64,000 nucleotides of DNA from contig JBEBYL010000003.1 of NCBI GenBank assembly GCA_040391135.1, positions 62,001 through 126,000 of the forward strand, given 5' to 3'. Shown piece after piece: positions 33,761 to 42,987 of the stretch; the first letter of the stretch is position 1, and each line of letters begins with the position of its first letter. The notes under the pieces were generated by a model. That model made no database searches. It had not been told where the DNA came from and saw only the letters and a list, made by a program, of their open reading frames with translations. Source of the stretch: G025836975 sp040391135 (lineage in GTDB: Bacteria; Pseudomonadota; Gammaproteobacteria; Burkholderiales; Burkholderiaceae_B). The position numbers and the translations under genes were made by a program.

Positions 33761-34771
33761 GTGACGAACAAGCACCCCAAAATTGCAGTGGTCATTCCCA
33801 GCTACAAGGTGCGCAATCATATCCTGGGCGTTGTGACGGGATTGGGCGCGGCGATTTGCAAGATTTATGTCGTGGATGACGCTTGCCCGGAAAACAGCGG
33901 CGAGCTCGTGGAAAGCAGCTGTAACGATGAGCGTCTGACGGTGATCAGGCTGCGTAAAAACCAGGGCGTGGGCGGCGCGGTGATGGCCGGGTATCGCGCC
34001 GCGATTGCGGACGGCATGGACATCATCGTCAAGGTCGATGGCGATGGGCAAATGGACCCCGCCCTGATCCCTGATTTTGTCGCACCCATACTGGCCGGCG
34101 AAGCGGACTATGTGAAAGGGAACCGTTTCTTCTACCTGGACCAGGTCCGCGCCATGCCCCGTGTGCGCCTGTTCGGCAATTCCGTCCTTTCATTCATGAC
34201 GAAGCTCTCTTCGGGCTATTGGGACATCCTGGACCCGACGAATGGCTATACGGCCATACATTCGGCGGTCGCGCGGCAGCTGCCGTTCGACAAGATCAGC
34301 CGCCGCTATTTTTTTGAGACGGACATGCTGTTCCGCTTGAATACCTTGCGCGCCGTGGTGGTGGATGTTCCCATGGAAGCCCGATACGGCGACGAAGTCA
34401 GCAATCTCAGGATCCACAAGGTCATCGGCGAATTCCTGTACAAGCATTTCAGGAATTTCTGGAAAAGAGTTTTCTATAACTATTATCTGCGCGATATGTC
34501 GCTGGCATCGATCGAACTGCCCCTTGGACTGGCGCTGTTTGCCTTCGGCGTGGGATTCGGGGGATATCAATGGCTGCTGTCGATAAGCAGGGGGCTTTCC
34601 TCGTCGGCGGGTACGGTAATGCTGTCGGCCCTGCCGGTCATTATCGGCCTGCAATTCATCCTGGCCTTCCTGGGGCACGATATCAGCTCGGTGCCGAAAC
34701 GCCCCTTTCATCGACTCAAGCGCAAGCGGGACGCGAGCAAAAGCGAGATGGAGCTGAAATATGGTAAATGA
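33761..34771 (+). CDS. GT2 glycosyltransferase with two C-terminal membrane helices (GtrB/DPM1-like)
   Basis: A 336-residue family 2 glycosyltransferase. The GT-A domain opens KIAVVIPSYKVRNHI and has the metal-binding DGDGQ (D93-D95 in VKVDGDGQMDP). C-terminal helices are at about residues 250-272 and 286-307. This is the GtrB / polyprenyl-phosphate-sugar synthase layout, in which the enzyme loads a sugar onto undecaprenyl phosphate. It starts with GTG 33761, with AGGG shortly before. It overlaps the methyltransferase gene by 11 bases, and the three genes after it are also coupled. A role in three-component glycosylation of O antigen or a surface protein is inferred from context. Confidence 0.88.
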   Translation: MTNKHPKIAVVIPSYKVRNHILGVVTGLGAAICKIYVVDDACPENSGELVESSCNDERLTVIRLRKNQGVGGAVMAGYRAAIADGMDIIVKVDGDGQMDPALIPDFVAPILAGEADYVKGNRFFYLDQVRAMPRVRLFGNSVLSFMTKLSSGYWDILDPTNGYTAIHSAVARQLPFDKISRRYFFETDMLFRLNTLRAVVVDVPMEARYGDEVSNLRIHKVIGEFLYKHFRNFWKRVFYNYYLRDMSLASIELPLGLALFAFGVGFGGYQWLLSISRGLSSSAGTVMLSALPVIIGLQFILAFLGHDISSVPKRPFHRLKRKRDASKSEMELKYGK

Positions 34772-35471
34772 GGACAAGGCCTGGGTCGAATACCGGGAAC
34801 GGTTTGCGCAGGTTTATGACGAGTCCAACTACGCCAGCCCTTTGCAGTCATTCGTGATGCGGGCTAGTCACAAGCTGACCGAAAAGCCTTTCGGACCGCG
34901 GGATCACTTCCAGCGCGTGATCGAAATCGGCGCCGGGACCGGCGAACATCTGCCTTTTGTGCGCCATGGCTTCGATGAATATGTCTTGACGGACTTGGAC
35001 GCCAAAACATTGGAAGTGGCCGAAAGGAAGCTGGGCGGCCTCCATCTGGGCAAGTTGCGCTTTCAGGCGCAGGCGGCGGGGGGGCTGGACTATCCGGACA
35101 ACTCATTCGACAGATTGGTGGCCACGCACGTTCTGGAACATATCTACCAGCCGCATCTCGTCTTGAAGGAATGGACCAGGGTGCTGAAACCGGGCGGTGT
35201 GCTTTCCATACTGATTCCCACCGATCCAGGCATGGCCTGGCGTCTGGGCAGGCATATCGGGCCGCGCAAGAACGCCTTGGCGCAAGGCATCGCCTATGAC
35301 TATGTCATGGCGCGCGAGCACGTGAATTCCTGCAATAACCTGATTGCCATCCTGCGGCATTATTTTGAGCCCTTGAAAGAGGCGTGGTGGCCTTTTCCTT
35401 TGGCCTCGATCGACCTGAACCTGTTCTTCGCCTTTCATGCGAAAGTGGCCAAACAGGACGAGGCGGAATGA
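34761..35471 (+). CDS. SAM-dependent methyltransferase (class I)
   Basis: A 236-residue methyltransferase. SAM motif I is VIEIGAGTGEHLPFV (about residues 54-68), motif II around LTDLDAKTLEVAE, and the post-motif region is FDRLVATHVLEHI with LKPGGVLSILIP. It could methylate the lipid-linked sugar or a nucleotide sugar made in this cassette. It overlaps the GT2 gene by 11 bases and the next gene by 4 bases (ATGA), so translation is coupled. Substrate is unknown. Confidence 0.88.
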   Translation: MVNEDKAWVEYRERFAQVYDESNYASPLQSFVMRASHKLTEKPFGPRDHFQRVIEIGAGTGEHLPFVRHGFDEYVLTDLDAKTLEVAERKLGGLHLGKLRFQAQAAGGLDYPDNSFDRLVATHVLEHIYQPHLVLKEWTRVLKPGGVLSILIPTDPGMAWRLGRHIGPRKNALAQGIAYDYVMAREHVNSCNNLIAILRHYFEPLKEAWWPFPLASIDLNLFFAFHAKVAKQDEAE

Positions 35472-35809
35472 TCACCTACCTGGCTGCCCTGCTTTGCGTG
35501 CTGGGCCTGGCCGTGGGCCAGGTCTTGTTCAAGGTCAGCGCTACGGCATTGGCTGAAGCCGGCACCTTTCTTTCCCCCAGAGTCGCCGGCGCCTTGCTGG
35601 CCGCCATGGTCCTGTACGGCATCACGTCCGTGGGCTGGGTATGGGTGCTGCAACGGATAGAACTGGGACGGGTGTATCCGTTGATGGCGCTGGCATTCGT
35701 GCTGGTGCCGGTGGCCAGTCACTTCGTTTTCGGCGAGCGTTTCCAGGCACAGTACTTCATAGGGGTGGCGCTGATCATGGCGGGGATCATTCTGGCGGTA
35801 AGGGCATGA
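35468..35809 (+). CDS. Small four-helix EamA/SMR-like membrane protein (ArnE/GtrA-like role)
   Basis: A 113-residue protein with four transmembrane helices (about 3-22, 37-58, 62-82, 92-111) of the small multidrug resistance / EamA half-size type. Features are LGLAVGQVLFKVSA, ELGRVYPLMALAFVLVPVAS and FGERF. Such proteins next to a polyprenyl-phosphate sugar synthase usually flip the lipid-linked sugar across the inner membrane (as ArnE/ArnF or GtrA do). The start ATG 35468 overlaps the previous stop (ATGA). A drug-efflux role is less likely given the operon. Confidence 0.8.
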   Translation: MITYLAALLCVLGLAVGQVLFKVSATALAEAGTFLSPRVAGALLAAMVLYGITSVGWVWVLQRIELGRVYPLMALAFVLVPVASHFVFGERFQAQYFIGVALIMAGIILAVRA

Positions 35810-37743
35810 GGATGACGGCGCCCGCGCGGGCGGCGGCTCTGTTGCTGTTGGTGTTTGCCATTCTGGTGGGGGCCGGACTTACGGGCTCCTCGCTGGGCCT
35901 GGGCCTGGAACAGCAATCGGGCCTGGTCAGTGCGGACCAGAAACGCTTGCTGGGGCAGGAAAGACCCATACGATCGGACGAATGGGTGGTGTTCACCCCC
36001 ATGGCTATCGCTCAGTACAACCACGAACCCCGTTTTCCCATCGTCAACACGAACCTGGGCCCCGATGGGCAGAACATGTTGGTGGCGGGTATGGCCGGCG
36101 TGCCGGTCAAGCATGTATCGCAACTGGCCAAGCCTTCCACATGGGGGTTCTATGTGTTCGACTTGCGCAGGGCCCTGGCGTGGTATTGGTGGTTGCCGGT
36201 GTTCGGTTCCCTGTTCGCGGTATGGGGAGTAATGGGCATACTGGCGCCGGGACGATGGGCGGTGGGATTGGGAACGGCGGCAACCTTCGTTACCTCGGCG
36301 TATGTGGCGGCCTGGTCGAACTGGCCGGCCTATACCGTGATGTTTCCCGCCATGGGGTTCTGCATGTTCATGCAGATATTGCGCAGCGTGTCGTGGCCTC
36401 GATTGCTGGCGCTGGGCCTGGGGCTTGGGCTGGCGCTGGCGGGTTTCGTATTTGTCCTGTATCCGCCCTGGCAGGTGTCGGTGGGCTATCTGTTTCTTTT
36501 CCTGACGGCGGGCGTGGCCCTGCGCGACCGGCTATGGCGGTGTGTGACCGCGCCCCGGATGCTGGCGCTTGCCGTGGCCGGAGTGGTCGCCGCCTATATG
36601 TGCTGGGCGTGGTGGAGCGATGCCCAGCCCGCCATCGAGGCCATGCAGGCCACGGTGTATCCGGGCCAGCGTACGGCCGCTCCGGGCGGAGGTCTTTCGG
36701 TGTGGGAGACTTTTCGCGGCCTGGTGAACAATCACTCGCTGTATTATGAATTCGCCACATTGACCAATCAAAGCGAAACCTCATCTTTCATCCTGCTGTT
36801 TCCGGTGGTTATCGCCGCCATCCTGCTGGGCCTGTGCCGCAAGCGTCTGCCGGCGTGGCCCGAGGCGGCCTTGATGCTGTTCTGCCTGTTTGTGTTGTGG
36901 TTCCAGTACGTGGGCATCGGACCCACCTTGGCGGAATGGACGCTGTGGGGCCGGGTGCAGCCCAAGCGCACCGATGTGGCGATAGGCCTGGCTTCCATCC
37001 TGCTTTGCGGGGCAACGGTGGCGTCGGTCCGTACGGCGGCTGGCCTGCGCAATTGGGAGGCAATCGCCATCAGCGTGCTTGGCGCGGTGGCCGCGATGCT
37101 GGCGGTGGCGAAGACTCCCGAGGGTGCGATAGGGCGGGTGCCGTTTTCGATGTGCCTGCTGGTCTTGCCGTTCATCTTCTTTCTGTCGTACTGGCTGCTG
37201 CGCAAGGACGCAAGGTCTTTTGTGTTGGGTGGCCTTTTCCTGACCTGCTCGATGTCGCTGCCTTTCAACCCCCTGGTACGGGCGCCATCGGAGGTCGCTC
37301 CGGTCGGCGATGTTTTGCGGGCCGCACGCGAAAACAAGCAGCGGGTGCTGGTCGTGGGAACGCAGATCGAGGCCATGGAGCTTTTCGCGGCGGGCGTGCC
37401 CGTTGCCAGCGGCGTGTTCTATTATCCGCAGCGCTCCATATGGAAAGCGCTGGATCCCTACGGCAAAAACGAATCACTGACGAACCGGTATCAGCATATG
37501 CTGTACAACAGCGATCCCACCGGCAAGGTGGCCGATTACAAGATCGAAGCCCCTTTCCCCGATGTCGTCAGGGTGTTCATCAACCCGGAGCGCTTCGATT
37601 TTGGCTCGGTTGGAGCGCAGATCGTGCTGGCGCCTGCGGGTCTGGACTTGTCCGGCAATCCCTATGTCGAATTGGAAAGCAGGGATTCCGTGCGCAGCTT
37701 CTACCGGGTTATTCCCAAACCCGTGGCGGCCAGGCCAGGCTGA
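35806..37743 (+). CDS. Large polytopic membrane protein, GT-C-like, unrecognised family
   Basis: A 645-residue protein with about twelve to fourteen hydrophobic helices. A periplasmic loop follows helix 1 and carries the striking RPIRSDEWVVFTPMAIAQYNH (about residues 50-70), an acidic-aromatic loop at the place where GT-C glycosyltransferases have their catalytic Asp/Glu. The last about 150 residues are soluble and probably periplasmic. I do not recognise the family with certainty. Its position after a GtrB-like synthase and a small flippase-like protein suggests the GtrC role, moving sugar from undecaprenyl phosphate to the acceptor outside the membrane. The start ATG overlaps the previous stop (ATGA). 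Its 3' end overlaps the convergent 1299-residue gene by 35 bases. Confidence 0.75.
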   Translation: MRMTAPARAAALLLLVFAILVGAGLTGSSLGLGLEQQSGLVSADQKRLLGQERPIRSDEWVVFTPMAIAQYNHEPRFPIVNTNLGPDGQNMLVAGMAGVPVKHVSQLAKPSTWGFYVFDLRRALAWYWWLPVFGSLFAVWGVMGILAPGRWAVGLGTAATFVTSAYVAAWSNWPAYTVMFPAMGFCMFMQILRSVSWPRLLALGLGLGLALAGFVFVLYPPWQVSVGYLFLFLTAGVALRDRLWRCVTAPRMLALAVAGVVAAYMCWAWWSDAQPAIEAMQATVYPGQRTAAPGGGLSVWETFRGLVNNHSLYYEFATLTNQSETSSFILLFPVVIAAILLGLCRKRLPAWPEAALMLFCLFVLWFQYVGIGPTLAEWTLWGRVQPKRTDVAIGLASILLCGATVASVRTAAGLRNWEAIAISVLGAVAAMLAVAKTPEGAIGRVPFSMCLLVLPFIFFLSYWLLRKDARSFVLGGLFLTCSMSLPFNPLVRAPSEVAPVGDVLRAARENKQRVLVVGTQIEAMELFAAGVPVASGVFYYPQRSIWKALDPYGKNESLTNRYQHMLYNSDPTGKVADYKIEAPFPDVVRVFINPERFDFGSVGAQIVLAPAGLDLSGNPYVELESRDSVRSFYRVIPKPVAARPG

Positions 37744-40700
37744 AATCTTCGCTGCATATCGTCAGGTTGGGGTTATAGGCGGGATCGCTAAGCAGGCTTT
37801 CGCCCCAGCGCTGCTTCATGTAGTTCACTTCCTTGGTGAAGCGGGCCTGCTTTTCCAGAGTGTCTTCATACCCCCGGCTAGCCGACTCGTGATGATACAT
37901 TTCGGCGTAAGGCGTCCATATATTGCGGTACCCGGCTTTGGCGACCCGCAGGCAGAAATCCACATCGTTGAACGCGATGGGCAGATTGGCGTCGTCCAGT
38001 CCGCCGACTTCCTCATAAATGGATTTCTTGATGACCAGGCAGGCCGCCGTAACAGCGGACAAGGTCTGTATCAGCGAGGCGCGCCCGAAGTAGCCTGGAT
38101 GGTTTCTGGGGAAGTGCTTGTGGGAATGGCCCGCCACACCGCCCAATCCGATGATGATGCCGCTATGCTGGGCGGTGTCGTCGGGATACCAAAGCTGTGC
38201 CCCCACCGCGCCCACGCCGGGCTGGCTCGCCAGGCCGATCATCTCTTCCAGCCAGTCGGGGCTGATGATTTCGATATCGTTGTTCATCAGGCATAGGTAT
38301 TCGCCGTGCGCCTTCCTGGCTGCGGAATTGTTCAGCGCCGAGAAATTGAAGGGGCGTTCATCGCGAATTATGCGTATGCGCGGACTGCCTTGCAGGCTGA
38401 CCAGATAATCCAGCGTCGCCGGGTCGTCCGAGTTGTTGTCAACGACCAGTATTTCGTAATTCTCGTAGCTCGTCCGTTCCACGATGCTGTCGATGCATTG
38501 CTTGATCAGCGCAAGGCCGTTGCGTGTGGGAATGATAAGGCTTACCAGCGGCAATGGCTCGGGCAGCGCATAGCGCACGCGATACATCCCCATGTCCAGC
38601 AGTTGCGCCTGCGCGTCGATTGCGCAGCGGCGGAAATGATCGTCAATGGCGCGTTTTCCGGCCTGCAGGGCATAGCTCTTGGCTTGCCCCGAAAGAGCGG
38701 TGCTGCCTGGAACCGCTCTCCAATGATACAGAACACGAGGTATGTGCACGATCTGGTAGTCGGCCAACGTCTCGATGCAGCGCAAGGCCAGGTCGTAGTC
38801 CTGCGACCCCTCGTAGCCTACGCGAAAGCCCTGCAATTTCTTGACGAGTTCGGCCCGGTAGCAGCCCAGGTGGTTGATCATGTTGTGCGACAGGAAAAGG
38901 TCGGGATTCCAGTCGGACTTGAAGTAGGGGGCTGTTCGATTGCCTGCTGCGTCGATTTTGTCTTCGTCCGAGTAGATCAGCCCCGCGCCGGGGTTGTCCA
39001 GGATGGCTTGGGCGACATGGAACAGGGCGTGTTCGGAAAGCAGGTCATCGTGGTCCAGCAGGGCGATGAATTCGCCGGTGGCCAGTTCCAGTGCTGAATT
39101 CGAGGCTTTCGATATGTGGCCGTTCTGCTTGCGATAGCAGACTTTGATACGGGCATCCTCGGCGGCATGCCGTGCAAGCAGTTGCCTGACGGAATCATCC
39201 TTGGATGCATCGTCGGCGATGCATAGCTCCCATTCTGGATACAACTGCGCGCGAACTGATGCTATGGCCTGGTCCAACAAGTCCAGCGGGGGATCGTACA
39301 CCGGCATCAGGACGCTGATCAGGGGTTTGCGCGGCATGCCTTTGATGCGTTTTCGAATATCCGATCGCAGGGCATCATCGATGCCGCCATAGCGGCGCAG
39401 CCACTCGGCATAATCATTGGGATCGGCGGGCGGTTGATCGCCGGATGCGTTGCGGACGGCACGTCGGGTCAGGCGCTTGAGCCGGTGGCGCATTCCAGGC
39501 AGGCCCTCGCGGCGTGCAATGGCGCGCGTTTTATGGAAAGCCATGCGCCAGCCGCCGGCGCCTTGCACCGAAGCCGCCAGCACGCCCACCAGCCGGACGC
39601 CGCGCCTTGCCTGGTCGCTGGGCCACCGCAGCGGAGCGGTCAGCTTCCAGCTGCTGGATGCCCGCAAGGCTTTTATCTCGCCAAGCAGCATATTGTTCTG
39701 GATGTTCCGCTCGTTCAGCGCATGTTGGTAATCCAGCGCCGATTTTTCCAGGTTCCTGATGTGCGTTTCCTTTTCCAGGATCGTCTGATTCAATTGCGCC
39801 GATTCGATCGAGGAATGCTCCAGCGACGACCGGAGTTCCGCAATGGAGGCCTCCAGGTTGTCGATATGCACTGCCATATCATGCGTTGCGCCATCCCGAT
39901 TCGGGCGCCAGACGGGCCGGATGGTCAGCGGCTGATCGGGGTGCCATTCCAGGAATCGCTCTATCGGCAGGCCGGTGACGTGCTGTTGGATCTGCGCCTC
40001 TTGTTTTACGAATTCATGGATATCTTCTTCCGCCAGCGGATAGCCGGCCTGTTCCAGGGCTGACCGTACGAACTCGCCGCGTGATTCCGGATAAGGCTCG
40101 CCGGGACTGCCCAGTTCCTTTACCGAGGCCAGCAACAGCAGCAAGGATCTGAAAAGCAGGTGGCCCAGCGGAACTCCGCCCTCCAGCGTCCATTCCTCAT
40201 CGATGGCCGTGGGCGCGCCATTGGCCTGCACGATGATGTTCTGTGGAACCAGGTCGAAGGCCTTGCCCGGCAGCACGGTATGTGGATCGCGCCAGCCGGC
40301 CGATGGCGCGGCATCGCCCAGCACCCTGTGCAGCACATCGACATGGCGTTCGATGAAGCGTGCCATGTCGTTCGTGGACCAGCCGCTCCGTGTAATGATC
40401 TGAACGAATTCCCACGATAAGGTGTGTCCGCGTATATAGGGCGCCGTGGTGGGGCGAGTGTATCGGATGGGCGGATGCCCGTCGACGGCCTGGGCCGCCG
40501 GGGGCGGCAGCGCCGCTATCGGCTCATAGCGCAGCGTGACCCGGTCTTGCCCCGGAGCCTGGATAAACAGCGTTTGCTTGCAGTATTGCGGTATGCGGCC
40601 AGTGCTGTAGTGATAGGCCAGGATTTCATCGTCGGCTTGCGGCGCCTTGGCCCCCGCCCGGATCAGGAAGGAGTTCGCCAGTTCCAGGCCCAGTCCGTTC

Positions 40701-41608
40701 TTGAAGACTTCCGGCCAGGCCAGCACCAGCGAGAAGAAGGTGTGTGGGGGGAGTTGCGGGTCGGAAATCACGCTTTGCCAGGCCAGCGCGCCGGCATCGA
40801 AGCCGGCATTGTCCAGGCCCGCCTGGGTAATGATGGAGGACGGCAGCTTGTAGTCCGGAAATGGAGCCAGGAATTGCGTATCGGGAAATCCCGCCGCCTT
40901 GACCAGCTCGTTCAGTTCTTGACGGCCGAAGGTCTGCGGCTGGTCGGCGCGGTAGCGGCCCTCGATCCCATACATGGCAAGGCCCAGGTGGTCTTCGGGC
41001 GCGCCGGCGAAGTATTTCAGGCCCATCTGGTTTTCTATGGCAAGCAGAAGGAAGCCATTGGGTTTGAGCAGCGCCCGTACCCGCTGGAGCAGGGCAAGGT
41101 GGGGCGATGGCCCCCGTGTGAACATATTGGCGTATTCCAGCACGCCGATAAGCGTGATGACATCGAATTGACGTGGATGCTGGAAATGATCGAACGCTTC
41201 GGACACCACCGCCACATTGTGCAGGTCCCGCGTCCGGGACCGCGTCATGGCGGCCCGGCGTGCGCTGCCCTCCAGGGCCAGGACGTTTGCCCCGCATTCG
41301 CCCAGATAGCGCGTAATGGCGCCGCAACCCGATCCTATTTCAAGTATGTCGCCCTGCAGCTCATGCCGGAATGGGCGCAGCAGATTGGCGCGCGCCGCCG
41401 ACAGATGATACGTGGACGGCCAGTCGCCGCAGTGCCGCCGCAGTTCGGGCGACAACACCGATAGATCGCGGGCCTGCTCGATGATGCTCGCCAGCCGGAT
41501 TTCGGTTTCATCCCCATCGTTATAGGCAATGTCGATATGGTCCGGGCGGGCCCAGACGCCCGTTTGCTCGTTCAATACATAGCCGCTTGCGGCAAGCAGG
41601 TCCATCAT
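37709..41608 (-). CDS. Multidomain protein: methyltransferase, kinase-like domain, coiled coil, two GT2 domains
   Basis: A single 1299-residue frame. Residues about 60-260 are a SAM methyltransferase (ILEIGSGCGAITRYLGE at 88-104). Residues about 385-500 resemble an aminoglycoside-phosphotransferase/kinase fold (DLVPQNIIV near 450 and IDEEW shortly after, like the HGD..N and IDWE motifs). Residues about 575-645 are a coiled coil. A first GT2 domain starts near 758 (LISVLMPVYDPP, with LLDHDD near 853), and a second near 1020 (LVSLIIPTRNG, with NNDIEI near 1110). Such proteins cap or extend ABC-exported O polysaccharides: WbdD likewise joins methyltransferase, kinase and coiled coil for chain-length control. 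The start overlaps the Wzt stop (ATGA). Confidence 0.85.
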   Translation of the reverse strand: MMDLLAASGYVLNEQTGVWARPDHIDIAYNDGDETEIRLASIIEQARDLSVLSPELRRHCGDWPSTYHLSAARANLLRPFRHELQGDILEIGSGCGAITRYLGECGANVLALEGSARRAAMTRSRTRDLHNVAVVSEAFDHFQHPRQFDVITLIGVLEYANMFTRGPSPHLALLQRVRALLKPNGFLLLAIENQMGLKYFAGAPEDHLGLAMYGIEGRYRADQPQTFGRQELNELVKAAGFPDTQFLAPFPDYKLPSSIITQAGLDNAGFDAGALAWQSVISDPQLPPHTFFSLVLAWPEVFKNGLGLELANSFLIRAGAKAPQADDEILAYHYSTGRIPQYCKQTLFIQAPGQDRVTLRYEPIAALPPPAAQAVDGHPPIRYTRPTTAPYIRGHTLSWEFVQIITRSGWSTNDMARFIERHVDVLHRVLGDAAPSAGWRDPHTVLPGKAFDLVPQNIIVQANGAPTAIDEEWTLEGGVPLGHLLFRSLLLLLASVKELGSPGEPYPESRGEFVRSALEQAGYPLAEEDIHEFVKQEAQIQQHVTGLPIERFLEWHPDQPLTIRPVWRPNRDGATHDMAVHIDNLEASIAELRSSLEHSSIESAQLNQTILEKETHIRNLEKSALDYQHALNERNIQNNMLLGEIKALRASSSWKLTAPLRWPSDQARRGVRLVGVLAASVQGAGGWRMAFHKTRAIARREGLPGMRHRLKRLTRRAVRNASGDQPPADPNDYAEWLRRYGGIDDALRSDIRKRIKGMPRKPLISVLMPVYDPPLDLLDQAIASVRAQLYPEWELCIADDASKDDSVRQLLARHAAEDARIKVCYRKQNGHISKASNSALELATGEFIALLDHDDLLSEHALFHVAQAILDNPGAGLIYSDEDKIDAAGNRTAPYFKSDWNPDLFLSHNMINHLGCYRAELVKKLQGFRVGYEGSQDYDLALRCIETLADYQIVHIPRVLYHWRAVPGSTALSGQAKSYALQAGKRAIDDHFRRCAIDAQAQLLDMGMYRVRYALPEPLPLVSLIIPTRNGLALIKQCIDSIVERTSYENYEILVVDNNSDDPATLDYLVSLQGSPRIRIIRDERPFNFSALNNSAARKAHGEYLCLMNNDIEIISPDWLEEMIGLASQPGVGAVGAQLWYPDDTAQHSGIIIGLGGVAGHSHKHFPRNHPGYFGRASLIQTLSAVTAACLVIKKSIYEEVGGLDDANLPIAFNDVDFCLRVAKAGYRNIWTPYAEMYHHESASRGYEDTLEKQARFTKEVNYMKQRWGESLLSDPAYNPNLTICSEDFSLAWPPRVWE

Positions 41609-42987
41609 GTCGTTTCCTGGATGGCGTTGATGCGCAGGCCCATGTCGGCCAGGCCGAAAAACAGCTCCTTCCCGCCCGGCTGCACGCTCAGATGGATGGC
41701 GTCGTAACGGCGATCCAGCGGAATGATGTCTTCGCCATGCCGCTTGGCCACGCCTATTGAAATGAAGTAATCGCCTCCGGCCAGACGGCAGTCGAACTCG
41801 AACTCGGCGCTCAGGCTGCTGCGCGGGCGGCCGGCGTTCTGAAACCGGCGGTCGCCCAGCATTTCGGTATTGGTGCCGTAGACGGTTACGCCTTCTTTGG
41901 TCTTGATGGTGATGCCCAGAATGGGGCGTACCACGGTGGCCAGGAATTTTACGGAGACCGCAAGAACGATACGTTGCGAGGGAGCAATGGAAGACGGGTA
42001 GCTTTCCCCATCGGCGCCCAGATAGAAATCAAGGATGGCGACGCTGCCGTCGCCCCAGCGATACTCATGGGGGTTGTAGCCCGGGCGGGTCGTGAACAGA
42101 TCGTCCTGCCTGCTAAGCTGATAGCTGGGACCGGTCCCGGCTGCCGGCCCGCTGGCGATCTTGCCGTGTTCCTGTTCTGTTGGCCGGCGCTCGCCGGAAG
42201 CATCCGCCGGCAGTACCGCCTTGTCTTTGCCGAAGAGCAGATCCAGATAGCGGTTGACCACCTTGCGCGGTTCGCCGATCAGCACTTGTTCGCCGTGATC
42301 CAGCAATATGGCTCGCGAGCAATGCGCCACGATTTGCTCGCTGGAATGCGTGACCAGCAGAATGCTGGTGCCATTGTTTTTCAATTGGCGCAGGCGTTCG
42401 AAGCATTTTGCCTGGAACTTGGCGTCGCCCACCGACAGGGCCTCGTCGACGATAAGGATGTCGGGACGGATCTGCGCCTGCACGGCGAATGCCAGGCGTA
42501 TGGTCATCCCGCTGGAGTAGGTCTTGACGGGCTGGTCGATGAAATCGCCGATATCGGCAAAGTCCACGATGTCGCCGTAGCACGCATCGGTTTCCGCGGG
42601 CGTCAGGCCCAGCAGCATGGCGTTCATGTAAATGTTTTCGCGGCCGGTGAATTCGGGGTTGAACCCAGATCCCAGTTCCAGCAGGGCGGCGATGCGCCCC
42701 TTGGTCTGGATAGTGCCGCTGCTGGGATTCAGCGTGCCGCAAATCAAGTGCAGCAAGGTGGATTTGCCGCTGCCGTTGCGGCCGATGATGCCGACGGTTT
42801 CGCCGCGGCCGACCTCGAACGAGATATTGCGCAGCGCCCAGAACTCGCGGAAATATTGCCTGGCCGGGCGGTGCAGGGCCCGTTGAAGGCGCGGACAGAT
42901 GGATTGTTTCAGCCTGTCCTGGGGCCTGTTGTAGGTGTGATAGCTTTTGCCCAGGCCCTCCACCTTGATGGATGTGTCAGATGACAT
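41605..42987 (-). CDS. wzt: O-polysaccharide ABC exporter ATPase with carbohydrate-binding C-terminus (Wzt)
   Basis: A 460-residue ATPase. Walker A is GRNGSGKST (69-77), signature YSSGM (157-161), Walker B ILIVDEA (177-183). The long C-terminal extension from about residue 300 is a Wzt-C type beta-sandwich that recognises the terminal modification of the polysaccharide. ATG 42987 is preferred because it starts MSSDTSIKVEGLGK; the frame runs on upstream into wzm. It overlaps wzm by 11 bases. The extended Wzt plus the WbdD-like next gene imply export that depends on a chain-end cap. Confidence 0.94.
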   Translation of the reverse strand: MSSDTSIKVEGLGKSYHTYNRPQDRLKQSICPRLQRALHRPARQYFREFWALRNISFEVGRGETVGIIGRNGSGKSTLLHLICGTLNPSSGTIQTKGRIAALLELGSGFNPEFTGRENIYMNAMLLGLTPAETDACYGDIVDFADIGDFIDQPVKTYSSGMTIRLAFAVQAQIRPDILIVDEALSVGDAKFQAKCFERLRQLKNNGTSILLVTHSSEQIVAHCSRAILLDHGEQVLIGEPRKVVNRYLDLLFGKDKAVLPADASGERRPTEQEHGKIASGPAAGTGPSYQLSRQDDLFTTRPGYNPHEYRWGDGSVAILDFYLGADGESYPSSIAPSQRIVLAVSVKFLATVVRPILGITIKTKEGVTVYGTNTEMLGDRRFQNAGRPRSSLSAEFEFDCRLAGGDYFISIGVAKRHGEDIIPLDRRYDAIHLSVQPGGKELFFGLADMGLRINAIQETT

